Shown here: positions 9,158-17,590 of the stretch, piece after piece | Position numbering within the stretch: position 1 is the stretch's first letter | How the letters are laid out: every line of letters starts with the position of its first letter | Assembly: GCA_964579795.1 (NCBI GenBank) | Contig: CAZOHM010000011.1 | Location: 9,111 to 73,110, forward strand | Origin: JAEYFP01 sp964579795 | GTDB taxonomy: Bacteria; Bacillota; Clostridia; Lachnospirales; Lachnospiraceae | DNA: 64,000 bases | Direction: 5' to 3' | The notes under the pieces: model-generated | What the model was told of the DNA's origin: nothing | Database searches by the model: none | The model's input: the letters and a program-made list of their open reading frames with translations, nothing else | Program-made: the position numbers and the translations under genes

Positions 9158-9937
9158 TTACAAGTTGTTGGATAATAAGAACTGATCTATTTCCTGTTCA
9201 ACCTGCTCCGGGTTATCCAGATTTGTTCCATGATTGGCATGAGCAATTGTAACAAGCCTGGAATTCTTAATTGATTGATGTAAAAACTGCTGCTGATGTC
9301 CAGTCATCGCATCATGATCTCCTATCAAGATTAATGTTGGACAACTGATACGTGACAGCAGGTGGCGACTTTCCATTCGCGTAGCAGATCTCCAGACTCT
9401 GATAAACTCACTATGCTTCAAATTTCCAACTGTTTTTTGAATATATGTATATGCTTCTTTGCTGGACTGTCCGAGTACTGCAGCAATACTCCATGCAATC
9501 AGTTTCATCGGTAACAGATTCATACAGAACCTGTTGACAGGAACACATATTTTTTCATATAAATTGTACCGATTCGTGCAAGGCGTTCCTATCAGAATCA
9601 GAGCCTTTACCCGTGTCGGAACATGCGCTGCAAGCTGCAGTGCTGTATGGCCTCCAAGAGACAATCCGCAAACTACTGCTTCTTTGATTTCCAGCTTATT
9701 CATTAATGCATTTACATCTTTCCAGAATAAATCCGAGTCTACTTTTCCTTTTGGTAAAGTGGATTCCCCGTGTCCTCTCGCATCCATTGCAATCACATGG
9801 TATCTGCTTTTATATTTTTCAATTTGTCGATCCCATTCGTGCAAATCCCATGAAGCTCCGTGTAAAAATATCAGGGCATCCTTACAGCCTGCTTCTTCAT
9901 AATGTAGTTTTGCACCTCTATTCATAAAATATGGCAT
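9158..9937 (-). CDS. Alpha/beta hydrolase
   Basis: A 259-residue soluble hydrolase. It shows the oxyanion-loop motif HGASWD, the nucleophile elbow GLSLGG, an acid residue in GDHDAM and a late His in HANHGT, which complete the Ser-Asp-His triad. The cap region holds a hydrophobic stretch near the middle. It lies 11 bases downstream of a TetR-family gene in the same orientation, under a promoter with a 19-bp inverted repeat. It is therefore probably induced by a ligand of that regulator. The substrate cannot be read from sequence. Esterase or lactonase activity on a small molecule is the family expectation. Confidence 0.88.
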   Translation of the reverse strand: MPYFMNRGAKLHYEEAGCKDALIFLHGASWDLHEWDRQIEKYKSRYHVIAMDARGHGESTLPKGKVDSDLFWKDVNALMNKLEIKEAVVCGLSLGGHTALQLAAHVPTRVKALILIGTPCTNRYNLYEKICVPVNRFCMNLLPMKLIAWSIAAVLGQSSKEAYTYIQKTVGNLKHSEFIRVWRSATRMESRHLLSRISCPTLILIGDHDAMTGHQQQFLHQSIKNSRLVTIAHANHGTNLDNPEQVEQEIDQFLLSNNL

Positions 9938-9948
9938 TTTTATCTCTC

Positions 9949-10533
9949 CTATTTGTATAATCCATCCCTCATATAAAACAGATACTGATCAAATTCTTCA
10001 TACAGTTTTTCATCCATTTCCAATCTGTCTGTATTCAGCTTCCGCACAAATCCATCAGAAATCCATGTAATAATTGAAATTGCCTTATCGGGTGTAATCC
10101 CGTCTCTGAACTTTGTCCAGTCAATATTAGAAGCCGAACCCGAATAGCTCTCAATCAATAACCTTTCATTCTTCATTCGGATTAATGGTGCCACATCCTT
10201 ATGTTCTTCATAATATGCTGAATATAAAAATCCCCACAAATCCGGATACCGACTGATAAACTCAATTCGCAAATGAGCAATTGCCCTCAAACGTTCAAAA
10301 AAATCTGTCTCTGTCAAATCTGCCTTGTCATTAATATTCCTGCTTAGCAGCTCAGCATATGTATTATAAAGCTGTAGATATAGTTCCTTTTTGTCAGTAA
10401 AGTAATGATAAAACAATCCCTTAGATATGCCGGCACCTGCAACTATTTCATCTATTGTTGCCTTTCTGTACCCATATTTTGAAAACACCGCCGCAGCAGC
10501 TTTCATTAACTGTTCTTTTTTGTCTGTAGTCAT
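9949..10533 (-). CDS. TetR-family transcriptional regulator
   Basis: About 194 residues. The N-terminal helix-turn-helix is clear (AAAAVFSKYGYRKATIDEIV, then AGISKGLFYHYF). The rest is a divergent ligand-binding domain. I start it at 10533 (MTTDKKEQ) because AGGGGG lies six bases upstream. An upstream Met at 10551 lacks a ribosome site. It sits between a perfect 19-bp inverted repeat and the hydrolase gene, so it probably represses itself and the hydrolase. The natural ligand is unknown. Confidence 0.9.
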   Translation of the reverse strand: MTTDKKEQLMKAAAAVFSKYGYRKATIDEIVAGAGISKGLFYHYFTDKKELYLQLYNTYAELLSRNINDKADLTETDFFERLRAIAHLRIEFISRYPDLWGFLYSAYYEEHKDVAPLIRMKNERLLIESYSGSASNIDWTKFRDGITPDKAISIITWISDGFVRKLNTDRLEMDEKLYEEFDQYLFYMRDGLYK

Positions 10534-10556
10534 AGCATTCCCCCTAAGCACACATT

Positions 10557-10604
10557 GACTAAAATCGTCGGTTTTATTATAACAAAACCGACGATTTTAG
10601 TCAA
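10557..10604 (-). promoter_or_regulatory. TetR operator overlapping a strong promoter
   Basis: A perfect 19-bp inverted repeat (arms 10557-10575 and 10584-10602, 8-base spacer) covers a minus-strand promoter. The -35 is TTGACT at 10599-10604, the spacer is 17 bases and the -10 is TATAAT at 10576-10581. One arm fills the -35/-10 spacer and the other lies just downstream of the -10. A weaker plus-strand promoter (TTGACT to TATAAC, 17-base spacer) also falls inside. The layout suits repression by the adjacent TetR. Confidence 0.8.
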
Positions 10605-10611
10605 TATCTAT

Positions 10612-11211
10612 TTACTTTTCGTATGTACGAACACGCATAATTGTTTTATAATTTTCCACTTTCGTCTTTCTCATATCATTTAAATAAATATCGTGAGTAT
10701 ACTTATCACAAGCAACACCGTGTTTCTTTGCAAATTCAAACATTTTCGCAAGTGTATCATTCATAAGGTTATAGTCCCCACGATGAAAGCACTGAATACA
10801 CCTTCCAAAAATCGCACTACCAAACATCACGCGATCAAAAGCAATTGTTTTTCCTTTTTTCCTGATTATCTCCTTCGCCCTTATAACAATTTCCTCTGTT
10901 ACAAAATCAGGCTGCATAATCATCATTGTCCATGTAAAATCAATATGCTCCTTCTTTTTATCTAGATACCATGTTACTTCCATTGGGTTGACTTTAAAAT
11001 CTGTATCCAGTTCTTTCTTTGCAATTTCAAATTTGATTGTATATGCAAGTGTATACAATGCATCACAGGCAACCTGATAATCCTCACCACTAGGATGTCC
11101 ACTTCCTTCAAACATTAAATAATTCATTTTTGGAACATCAATAAAAAACGGTTCTTTCCTCGTACTCGTATACAGTACCTTTTGAACATCGTTATACTCA
11201 ATCATTTTCAT
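10612..11211 (-). CDS. GyrI-like small-molecule-binding domain protein
   Basis: About 199 residues resembling stand-alone GyrI-like (SOUL/SHS2 fold) proteins of Firmicutes: FFIDVPKMNYLMFEGSGHPSG near the start (positions about 20-41), ALYTLAYTIKF, MEVTWYLD, and a late CFHRGDYN segment. Members are thought to bind or hydrolyse small hydrophobic ligands, and similar domains form the effector half of multidrug regulators. The start at 11211 is preceded by GGAGGATAAC. A longer reading to 11265 lacks a ribosome site. Its stop lies just before the TetR operator, so readthrough could reach the TetR-hydrolase pair. Confidence 0.8.
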   Translation of the reverse strand: MKMIEYNDVQKVLYTSTRKEPFFIDVPKMNYLMFEGSGHPSGEDYQVACDALYTLAYTIKFEIAKKELDTDFKVNPMEVTWYLDKKKEHIDFTWTMMIMQPDFVTEEIVIRAKEIIRKKGKTIAFDRVMFGSAIFGRCIQCFHRGDYNLMNDTLAKMFEFAKKHGVACDKYTHDIYLNDMRKTKVENYKTIMRVRTYEK

Positions 11212-11281
11212 TGTGTTATCCTCCTTTTTCATCAAGGATAAACCCTGACACAATACGAGAGTCAAGTGGTTTTACATTTTT

Positions 11282-11665
11282 TTAACAGAGTGCCGGAAAA
11301 AATTTTGCAAACAGATATAAACCGTCCTCTCCAGCAATGACCTCATGCAGAACCCCAGCAGGCATAATGGAAATCACACCACACTCATACGAAAGCTTTT
11401 CTCCTGCATTAACACATATACCTGTTCCTGCAATGACCTCGTGTGTCTCCAGCTGTGTCTCATGAATATGATTATTAATACTGCAATTTGGTGCAATACG
11501 AACAAGATGATAACTAAATTGTCCGTCTGTATCTTTTGCTGTAATCATATGTTTTAGTTCTACACCCTCAAATGTCGGATGCTTTGACCATGCGATGTCA
11601 GCAAATTTCTTTTCTACTCCCGGCAGAAGCATTTTTCCCACATTATACTTTTCAAAAATATCCAT
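11282..11665 (-). CDS. Cupin-domain protein
   Basis: About 127 residues with a single conserved beta-barrel. The metal-binding signature is readable as HIHETQLETHEV followed later by AGVLHEVIAGEDG, typical of small cupins. These proteins bind a metal and often a small carboxylate or sugar, with enzymatic or sensing roles that cannot be told from sequence. I start it at 11665 because GGAGAGAG lies just upstream. A longer in-frame reading to 11761 would overlap the AraC gene. It follows the TetR and AraC genes in the same direction and is probably part of that operon. Confidence 0.8.
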   Translation of the reverse strand: MDIFEKYNVGKMLLPGVEKKFADIAWSKHPTFEGVELKHMITAKDTDGQFSYHLVRIAPNCSINNHIHETQLETHEVIAGTGICVNAGEKLSYECGVISIMPAGVLHEVIAGEDGLYLFAKFFPALC

Positions 11666-11757
11666 TTTTCTCTCTCCTTTATTTGCTTTGTTTGTAGTTT
11701 CTAAATTAAAGGATACAGAAATTCTTGAATTTCTTCTTGTAAAAAATTGACCAGTTA

Positions 11758-12513
11758 TCACTCTTTCTCTTGTGTTTTCTGATGTAGGCTTTCAATAGAG
11801 GTGACGTATTCCTGCGGAGAAATTCCCATCACTGCACGAAATGCTTTATCAAAATGACTCTGATCAAAAAATCCCATTTCAACCGCTGTATCAGATATGG
11901 AGCGGTCTGTCAGCAGCAGCCGCTGTGCCTTTCTGATTCGATTTTGGATTTGAAAATAATGAGGTGTCAGACCAATTGTCTTCTTAAATTTTCTGATTAG
12001 ATAATACTTATTGATATAAATGCTGTCAGCGAGCTCATCCAGATTCCAGTTTTCCTCCGGCATTTCTACTACCTTTCTGGTAACGATCTCAATTGGTTCC
12101 GGCAGCTTCTCTTTTTCTTTGTTCATCCGGCAAATCACATCTAATGCGTCAAAAAAGGCTGTCTCCTGTGTTTCGTTAATCAGACAGCTCTCACGTAAAG
12201 ATGCTGTCAGGCACTGAAGCTTGTGAGAACATATTGATTCATCATTCTGTTCCAGAAACGAATCTGCAATACAAAGCACAAGCAGCCTGCTCGATAAATC
12301 CATCAGACGAAGCGCATGTGCTGCAAAAACTGGAATAATAAACAGGTCATCCTGTACACACAAGGTTGTCTGTGCATTCTGAACCAGCTCAACATTTCCG
12401 TCAAGTACAAGACCAACTACGTATTTTGATACATGATTGTGTATATGATATGTGATTTCTTTATTCTCCGCTAAAATAAACTCTAACGACTCTCCTGCGT
12501 TAAAATATTTCAT
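11758..12513 (-). CDS. AraC-family transcriptional regulator with cupin sensor
   Basis: 251 residues. The N-terminal half is an AraC-type cupin ligand pocket. The C-terminal about 100 residues hold two helix-turn-helix motifs (LDELADSIYINKYYLIRKFK and ISDTAVEMGFFDQSHFDKAF) and the terminal GISPQEYV signature. It begins immediately after the TetR gene stop, so the two are translationally linked, and the cupin gene follows. The ligand and regulon are not apparent. Confidence 0.9.
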   Translation of the reverse strand: MKYFNAGESLEFILAENKEITYHIHNHVSKYVVGLVLDGNVELVQNAQTTLCVQDDLFIIPVFAAHALRLMDLSSRLLVLCIADSFLEQNDESICSHKLQCLTASLRESCLINETQETAFFDALDVICRMNKEKEKLPEPIEIVTRKVVEMPEENWNLDELADSIYINKYYLIRKFKKTIGLTPHYFQIQNRIRKAQRLLLTDRSISDTAVEMGFFDQSHFDKAFRAVMGISPQEYVTSIESLHQKTQEKE

Positions 12514-12514
12514 G

Positions 12515-13093
12515 TTAGTTCTTCTTTCTGATAATGTCTATAATCCATTCCGGCTTTGGAATCAGCATATCCGAGCCAAGAGCAATCGACTCAGCAATTC
12601 CCTGTATGGCACACCAAAATGCAATTGACAGGACCTTTGGATCTCCCTGTCTGATTTGTCCCTGCTTCTGTCCTTTCATAATCAATGGAATACTTTGCTC
12701 AATGATATTATGCTGTGCAATCATTTCACCTGCTTTTTGTGAAATCTTTCCCGCATTGTAGCTGGCATCCCCCATAAAAACAAACATGCGCCCAACAAAT
12801 GGATTTGTAGAAATCATCTGAAGAGTCTGTGACAAATGACTCTCAAATACTGTCAGAGGATCATCTTCGTCCTTATATTCTAACATCATTTCGCTGCATC
12901 CTACTTCTACAAGAAATTCGTACAGCTCCTGCTTAGATGCGAAATAGTGGAACATCAGTCCCGAGCTGATACCTGCAATCTTCGCAATTTCTCTTGTTGA
13001 AGTTCCAAAATAGCCTTTATTAATAAACTCCTCCAATGCAATCTGGAGAAGCTGTTCCTTACGCTGTTGATACTGTTCTTCACGTACTCCCAA
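12515..13093 (-). CDS. TetR-family regulator (TTG start)
   Basis: 192 residues with an N-terminal helix-turn-helix (ALEEFINKGYFGTSTREIAK, then ISSGLMFHYFASK). The start codon is TTG, placed 8 bases after a strong AGGAGG that lies inside the inverted-repeat operator. The same half-sequence, TATATTAAGC at the -10, occurs at the promoter of the upstream beta-lactamase-like gene. This TetR therefore probably represses both itself (with the AraC and cupin genes) and that gene. The ligand is unknown. Confidence 0.88.
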   Translation of the reverse strand: MGVREEQYQQRKEQLLQIALEEFINKGYFGTSTREIAKIAGISSGLMFHYFASKQELYEFLVEVGCSEMMLEYKDEDDPLTVFESHLSQTLQMISTNPFVGRMFVFMGDASYNAGKISQKAGEMIAQHNIIEQSIPLIMKGQKQGQIRQGDPKVLSIAFWCAIQGIAESIALGSDMLIPKPEWIIDIIRKKN

Positions 13094-13102
13094 AACAAAA
13101 AC

Positions 13103-13153
13103 CTCCTATATTGAGCATACGCTTAATATAGGAGATTTCCATATATTTGTCAA
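13103..13153 (-). promoter_or_regulatory. Promoter and inverted-repeat operator of TetR/AraC operon
   Basis: On the minus strand TTGACA (13148-13153) is followed by 17 bases and TATATT (13125-13130). The -35 overlaps the stop codon of the upstream gene. A 14-bp inverted repeat with one mismatch spans 13103-13134 (CTCCTATATT arms around GAGC/GCTT) and covers both the -10 and the ribosome-binding site. Confidence 0.8.
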
Positions 13154-14271
13154 TCTCGATTTACCATGGCAAGCTGCATGACAAGTCGAATTGGAAGATC
13201 TGGTCTGCTCACCTGTGAGAGATCACCGATAAAATACAAATCTTTTTCAGGATAGTAAAATGCAAAAGATCCGGTTGTTCCGCAATGTCCTGTCAGTTCT
13301 CCCTTACCCATAAACAAATTCTGAATTCCATCCAATGGAATTTCCATATATCCACAACCGTAATGAATCGGACCCTTACTTGATTGAAGCTGTTTATACT
13401 GTGTACGTCCATCAAACACAGAAAGATCAAACAGCTTTCCACCCCAAAAAGCCTTGCTGAAGGCCATCAGATCACGCGGTGTTGAAATACATCCGCCCGA
13501 TGCTCCTGAAGAACAGATTATAAGCGGTCTGTTAAATTTCTCATCTCCATAATAAGTATATGGAATATCCTGCGTCTCATCCTGAGCCAGAAATGTTTGT
13601 TTCATTTCAAGCGGTATAAATAATCTCTCCTGATAAATTTCAGACAACGGTTTATTCTCTATCTTCTCTAAGATTATTCCAAGCATGTCGAAATTAATAT
13701 TTGCATAATTTGCTCTTTTGCCGGTTCCCGGCGCAAAGCGTGGTGTCTCGCTCTTTGTTCTCTCAAGATTATCTTCAAAAGTCGCAAAGACATCACCCTT
13801 CAGAAGATAGCTGTTATCTCCATCCTCTGAATCATCCGGCAGTCCGCTTGTCTGCGACAATAAATCAAATACTGCTAAATCAAACGAATACTCCTTCCCC
13901 ATATACACATGGAGTCCCTGTAATGTCTCATCGTCAAAATACATACTGATTTTATCATCCAGAGAAAGTTTCCCCTCCTCACACAGTTCAAGAACACACG
14001 CTGTGGTAAACAGCTTTGTCACACTTGCGCAGATCATTGGTGTATCAATATCTCTGCCATTATATCCATACTTCTCTGAAAAACTCCCATCCGAATTTTC
14101 CACATACAGAACAGCCTCATGGATATGTTTTGATGCTGTCATCCGGTCGAACACCATGCCATATTCTTTAGGCTTACAAACAATAGCAATCACATATACA
14201 AGCAGACCAGACAAGATACATAATAATATTAATATTTTTAGTTTTTTTTTCATATAGCTTCCTCTTTTCAA
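13150..14271 (-). CDS. Serine beta-lactamase-like hydrolase, membrane-anchored
   Basis: 373 residues. An N-terminal Lys-rich segment and a hydrophobic helix (about residues 11-32) anchor it to the membrane, with the catalytic domain outside. The class C/penicillin-binding-protein motifs are present: SVTK at residues 83-86, YAN in the middle (YANINFD), and HCGTTGS near the C-terminus. Members include esterases, peptidases and beta-lactamase relatives, so antibiotic hydrolysis should not be assumed. A second Met at residue 7 is an alternative start. It has its own promoter with a palindromic operator matching that of the TetR gene just downstream. Confidence 0.85.
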   Translation of the reverse strand: MKRGSYMKKKLKILILLCILSGLLVYVIAIVCKPKEYGMVFDRMTASKHIHEAVLYVENSDGSFSEKYGYNGRDIDTPMICASVTKLFTTACVLELCEEGKLSLDDKISMYFDDETLQGLHVYMGKEYSFDLAVFDLLSQTSGLPDDSEDGDNSYLLKGDVFATFEDNLERTKSETPRFAPGTGKRANYANINFDMLGIILEKIENKPLSEIYQERLFIPLEMKQTFLAQDETQDIPYTYYGDEKFNRPLIICSSGASGGCISTPRDLMAFSKAFWGGKLFDLSVFDGRTQYKQLQSSKGPIHYGCGYMEIPLDGIQNLFMGKGELTGHCGTTGSFAFYYPEKDLYFIGDLSQVSRPDLPIRLVMQLAMVNRD

Positions 14272-14281
14272 ATACTTTCAC

Positions 14282-14343
14282 AATATTAAGCATATGCTCA
14301 TTGAACATATGCTTAATATATAATACTATTATTTATTTGTCAA
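14282..14343 (-). promoter_or_regulatory. Promoter and TetR operator of beta-lactamase-like gene
   Basis: TTGACA (14338-14343), a 17-base spacer and TATATT (14315-14320) form a strong minus-strand promoter. A perfect inverted repeat with ATATTAAGCATATG arms and a 9-base spacer spans about 14282-14319, overlapping the -10. The -10/operator junction TATATTAAGC is shared with the TetR promoter at 13103-13153. Confidence 0.8.
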
Positions 14344-14387
14344 CCTCGATATTGTGTAAGCGGTACTTTATAATTTATTCTATACTT

Positions 14388-14966
14388 CTACTTCAGCACG
14401 CCATGTAAAAACAACTGGTGGATTGCAGTCAATTCCTCATGATATTGATCTGATGAAATATAAATATGATTGATTGCCTCGATATATTTAAGAATTGCCG
14501 ATTCAGGGAGGGAAGTATCGATACAGCCGGCTTCCTTTCCTGCTCTGATATATCGGATGTGCATTTCTCGCTGTGCCTCAAACACTCCGGCTGTTAAAAG
14601 CCTTTTAAAATTGTCATCTGCTCCAGGTATCGTAGAAAAATATTCTTCAATCGCTCCATTAATTTCTCCCGAACATAGAGAAAGTGCTTCACGAAGCTTT
14701 TCCTGAAACGGTTTATCTGTCAGCAGCAGTTCGTTAGCCTGACGGATTGTCTCATGCACAATCGCTTTGGCACACTCAACAACAAGCAGCTCTTTGCTTC
14801 CAAAGTAATTATAGATAGAAACCTGAGACACACCTGCTTTAGCGGCAATATCCTTAATTCCCGTTTTTGTATATCCATTTAAACCAAACAGTTCTCTTGC
14901 GGCTTCAATAATTGCCCTCTTCTTTCTATTTGTTCTGATTTCATATTTATTCATTTCTTCAGACAT
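14388..14966 (-). CDS. TetR-family transcriptional regulator
   Basis: 192 residues. The N-terminal helix-turn-helix reads AARELFGLNGYTKTGIKDIA followed by VSQVSIYNYFGSK. The remainder is a variable ligand domain. It is divergently oriented from the flavodoxin/ferredoxin gene at 15122, and the shared intergenic region holds three copies of GTTTTGAAAT in direct and inverted arrangement. It is therefore the probable repressor of both directions. The ligand is unknown. Confidence 0.9.
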   Translation of the reverse strand: MSEEMNKYEIRTNRKKRAIIEAARELFGLNGYTKTGIKDIAAKAGVSQVSIYNYFGSKELLVVECAKAIVHETIRQANELLLTDKPFQEKLREALSLCSGEINGAIEEYFSTIPGADDNFKRLLTAGVFEAQREMHIRYIRAGKEAGCIDTSLPESAILKYIEAINHIYISSDQYHEELTAIHQLFLHGVLK

Positions 14967-15010
14967 TGTTTAGGCTCCTCGCATATTTATTTATCTACAG
15001 TATACTTTAA

Positions 15011-15106
15011 GTTTTGAAATATTGAAAGAATTATTTAAAAACTATTGACAATTATTCATTTCTATTTTACTATAGTTTTGAAATTAGTTGATATATATTT
15101 CAAAAC
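15011..15106. promoter_or_regulatory. Divergent promoters with TetR operator sites
   Basis: On the plus strand TTGACA (15045-15050), 17 bases and TACTAT (15068-15073) drive the gene at 15122. Just downstream an inverted repeat has GTTTTGAAAT at 15075-15084 and ATTTCAAAAC at 15097-15106. A third copy at 15011-15020 falls between a minus-strand TTTCAA and TATACT pair that would drive the TetR gene. The arrangement fits a repressor blocking both genes. Confidence 0.75.
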
Positions 15107-15121
15107 AATAAGGAGATACTA

Positions 15122-15904
15122 ATGAAAACAATCATATACTATTTCAGCGGAACAGGGAATAATCTGGCAATCGCAAAGCAATTACAAAAAGAACTTGGCA
15201 ACACCGCAATACTTCCGTTCAGTGCCCTTGAGGAAAACAAGCATATTCCGGAAGAATACGACTGGATTGGCTTTTCAGTTCCAACCTATTACTCACACAT
15301 TCCACCCTATGTAGGCACCTGTATGGATGGTCTGCAGTTTACCTCACACCATAAAATATTTGTAATTGCAGGCTGCGGTGGAAACAGCGGACTGACCATT
15401 CAGGACATGAGACATTACATTCATAACAGCCATAAGGAAGTCAATCTGGAATACATGGTCATGCTGCCGGGTAACTACATACTATCCTATAATGCATTTC
15501 CTGGATGGTATCAACGCTTCTTTACAAAACACTCATACGGAAAGATTCAAAAAATTGCACAGGATATTAAACAGAACAGGAAACGCAAGCCCGCCAGAAT
15601 CGGTATCTTCTACACAGAAAAGAATGAACCGGCATTTCAAAAGGTCATAGCCAGCTTTTCCGATACAGGAAAGCAATACAAGGTAGCGGCTTCATGTACT
15701 GGATGTGGAGCCTGCGTACGTCTCTGTCCTGTCGGAAACATTACAATAGAAAACGGACACCCTGTATTTGGTGACCATTGTAATCAATGCATGGCATGTA
15801 TTCAATGGTGTGATCAGCATGCCATTGATTTCGAGCAGAAAGCACAATCAAGAACACGTTACCATCATGCCGATATTAAAAGACAAGATTTGTTTCAGCG
15901 ATAA
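15122..15904 (+). CDS. EFR1-family flavodoxin/ferredoxin protein
   Basis: 260 residues. The N-terminal about 150 residues are flavodoxin-like, with an FMN phosphate loop reading YYFSGTGNN. The C-terminal part has two 4Fe-4S clusters, CTGCGACVRLCP and CNQCMACIQWC, the second with an atypical spacing that ends in Cys-Asp instead of Cys-Pro. Such proteins carry electrons in anaerobes, but the partner is usually unknown. It is controlled by the divergent TetR through an inverted repeat downstream of its promoter, with an AAGGAG ribosome site seven bases before the ATG. Induction by a redox-active or toxic small molecule is an inference. Confidence 0.88.
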   Translation: MKTIIYYFSGTGNNLAIAKQLQKELGNTAILPFSALEENKHIPEEYDWIGFSVPTYYSHIPPYVGTCMDGLQFTSHHKIFVIAGCGGNSGLTIQDMRHYIHNSHKEVNLEYMVMLPGNYILSYNAFPGWYQRFFTKHSYGKIQKIAQDIKQNRKRKPARIGIFYTEKNEPAFQKVIASFSDTGKQYKVAASCTGCGACVRLCPVGNITIENGHPVFGDHCNQCMACIQWCDQHAIDFEQKAQSRTRYHHADIKRQDLFQR

Positions 15905-15974
15905 TTTTATAGGAAGTGATATGACTTGAGTGCTCTGTAATAAAAACTGTCTAAATTAAAACGACATGCAACAA

Positions 15975-16040
15975 AAATGACCTGTGTTCAGGCATCCTTA
16001 ACAGTAGTTACAGACTGTCGGATGTGAACACAGGTCATTT
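15975..16040. terminator. Long hairpin between convergent genes
   Basis: A perfect 16-bp inverted repeat pairs AAATGACCTGTGTTCA at 15975-15990 with its complement at 16025-16040. It extends through CATCC/GGATG after a two-base bulge, with about 22 bases in the loop. It lies between convergent stops at 15904 and 16052 and probably acts as a bidirectional terminator. Flanking T-runs are weak on both strands. Confidence 0.65.
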
Positions 16041-16051
16041 AATAATTATTC

Positions 16052-17467
16052 TTAGTGATGTTTGCTTGGGAATCTCTTTAGATAAGAATTCGTTTCAGCA
16101 ACAATCACTCCACTTAAGGCAACAAGTGCAATCAAGTTTGGTATCGCCATCAATCCATTAAAAATATCTGCAATTGTCCATACTGCTGATACTGTCATGA
16201 ATGGTCCGATGAATACGCATATAATATATAGCCAGCGATATCCATGCACTACCTTCTGGTTTCCATTTGTCAGATATTCCAAACATCTTTCAGAATAATA
16301 GTCCCAGCCTAAAATAGTTGTAAATGCAAAGAACACAAGACAAATCATCAAAACGAATGCGCCAACAACCGGTGGCAGCGGCAATCCATCCTGAAATGCC
16401 TTTGTTGTAACCGCGACACCTTCCAATCCTACATTCCATGAACCGGTAATAACAATTGCAAGACCAGTCATCGTACAGATAACAATCGTATCAATAAATG
16501 TTCCCATCATGGAAATCAATCCCTGACGCACACACTCATCTGTCTGTGCTGCGGCTGCTGCAATCGGTGCACTACCAAGACCTGCTTCATTAGAAAAAAT
16601 ACCTCTGGCAATACCTTTTTGTGCTGCAACAATTACAGCACCAAGTGCGCCACCAGCTGCTGCTCTAAGTCCAAATGCACTCTGTACGATTTCTACTACA
16701 GCTGAAGGAATCTTCTTAATATTAAATATCAAAATTACCAGTGCAGCTGCAACATATAAAATTGCCATAAATGGAACAATCACTTCCGCAACTCTGGAAA
16801 TTCTCTTCAAACCACCGATAATAACAAGTCCAACAAACACAGTCAGAAGAATACCCGCAATTACAACTGACCAGGAATAATCTCTTCCAAATAAAGATAA
16901 TGTAAAGCTGTTTGTCGGATCAAAGAAATTATTAACAGCGCTTGTAATACCATTAACCTGTGTAAATGTTCCGATACCAAGTAGTCCAACTCCAACACCG
17001 AAAAATGCAAATACTTTTGCAAGCCATTTCCATTTTACACCCATTCCGTTTTCAATATAGTAAAATGGTCCACCAACAATATGACCATCTGCTTCTACCT
17101 TACGGAACTTAACAGATAGTAAACATTCTGAAAACTTTGTCGCTGTTCCGAGCAATGCCGCAAGCCACATCCAGAAAAGGGCACCTGGGCCACCTGCTAC
17201 AATTGCAGTTGCTACACCTACAATATTTCCTGTTCCGATTGTCGCACTTAAGGCTGTGCAAAGAGCACCAAAGCTGCTCACTTCGCCATCCTTACCTGAT
17301 TTCTCATTTTTTCCAATATAGTGTATTGCACGTCCTAATTGGGTGATTTGCAGTCCTTTTAAACGAATCGTCAAAAAGATACCTACTGCCAGGATGAGAA
17401 CGATGAGCGGGACTCCCCATACAAAGTCGTCAATGTTCCCAAGAATTTTGTTGATTGATTCAAACAT
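16052..17467 (-). CDS. Alanine/glycine:cation symporter (AGCS family)
   Basis: 471 residues with about eleven membrane segments and family signatures: the early TGNIVGVATAI region and the central GIFSNEAGLGSAPIA stretch. It couples sodium (or proton) entry to uptake of glycine or alanine. A glycine riboswitch lies directly upstream on the same strand, so glycine is the likely main substrate. The N-terminus FESINKILGNIDDFVWG is typical, which supports the start. The gene is monocistronic, with a long hairpin after its stop. Confidence 0.93.
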   Translation of the reverse strand: MFESINKILGNIDDFVWGVPLIVLILAVGIFLTIRLKGLQITQLGRAIHYIGKNEKSGKDGEVSSFGALCTALSATIGTGNIVGVATAIVAGGPGALFWMWLAALLGTATKFSECLLSVKFRKVEADGHIVGGPFYYIENGMGVKWKWLAKVFAFFGVGVGLLGIGTFTQVNGITSAVNNFFDPTNSFTLSLFGRDYSWSVVIAGILLTVFVGLVIIGGLKRISRVAEVIVPFMAILYVAAALVILIFNIKKIPSAVVEIVQSAFGLRAAAGGALGAVIVAAQKGIARGIFSNEAGLGSAPIAAAAAQTDECVRQGLISMMGTFIDTIVICTMTGLAIVITGSWNVGLEGVAVTTKAFQDGLPLPPVVGAFVLMICLVFFAFTTILGWDYYSERCLEYLTNGNQKVVHGYRWLYIICVFIGPFMTVSAVWTIADIFNGLMAIPNLIALVALSGVIVAETNSYLKRFPSKHH

Positions 17468-17531
17468 GTTGTTCCTTCCTCTCCTTACTGGTTATACCAG
17501 ATAATAGTGCATTATTTTGCACAAAATAAAT

Positions 17532-17556
17532 AAGAGCTGATAAACATCAGCCCTCT
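17532..17556 (-). terminator. Expression-platform hairpin after glycine aptamer
   Basis: On the minus strand AGAGGGCTGAT pairs with ATCAGCTCTT around a four-base GTTT loop, followed by an imperfect T-rich run (TATTTATTTTG). It lies between the aptamer and the symporter start and may be the terminator whose formation the aptamer controls. Confidence 0.6.
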
Positions 17557-17590
17557 AAAGAGTGAACAGCTATTACGTGAAATTGTAATG

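Noticed and set aside
10557..10602. Inverted repeat as a terminator
   Set aside because: It has no T-run on either strand and lies directly on a strong promoter, so an operator is more likely. Terminator use cannot be excluded.
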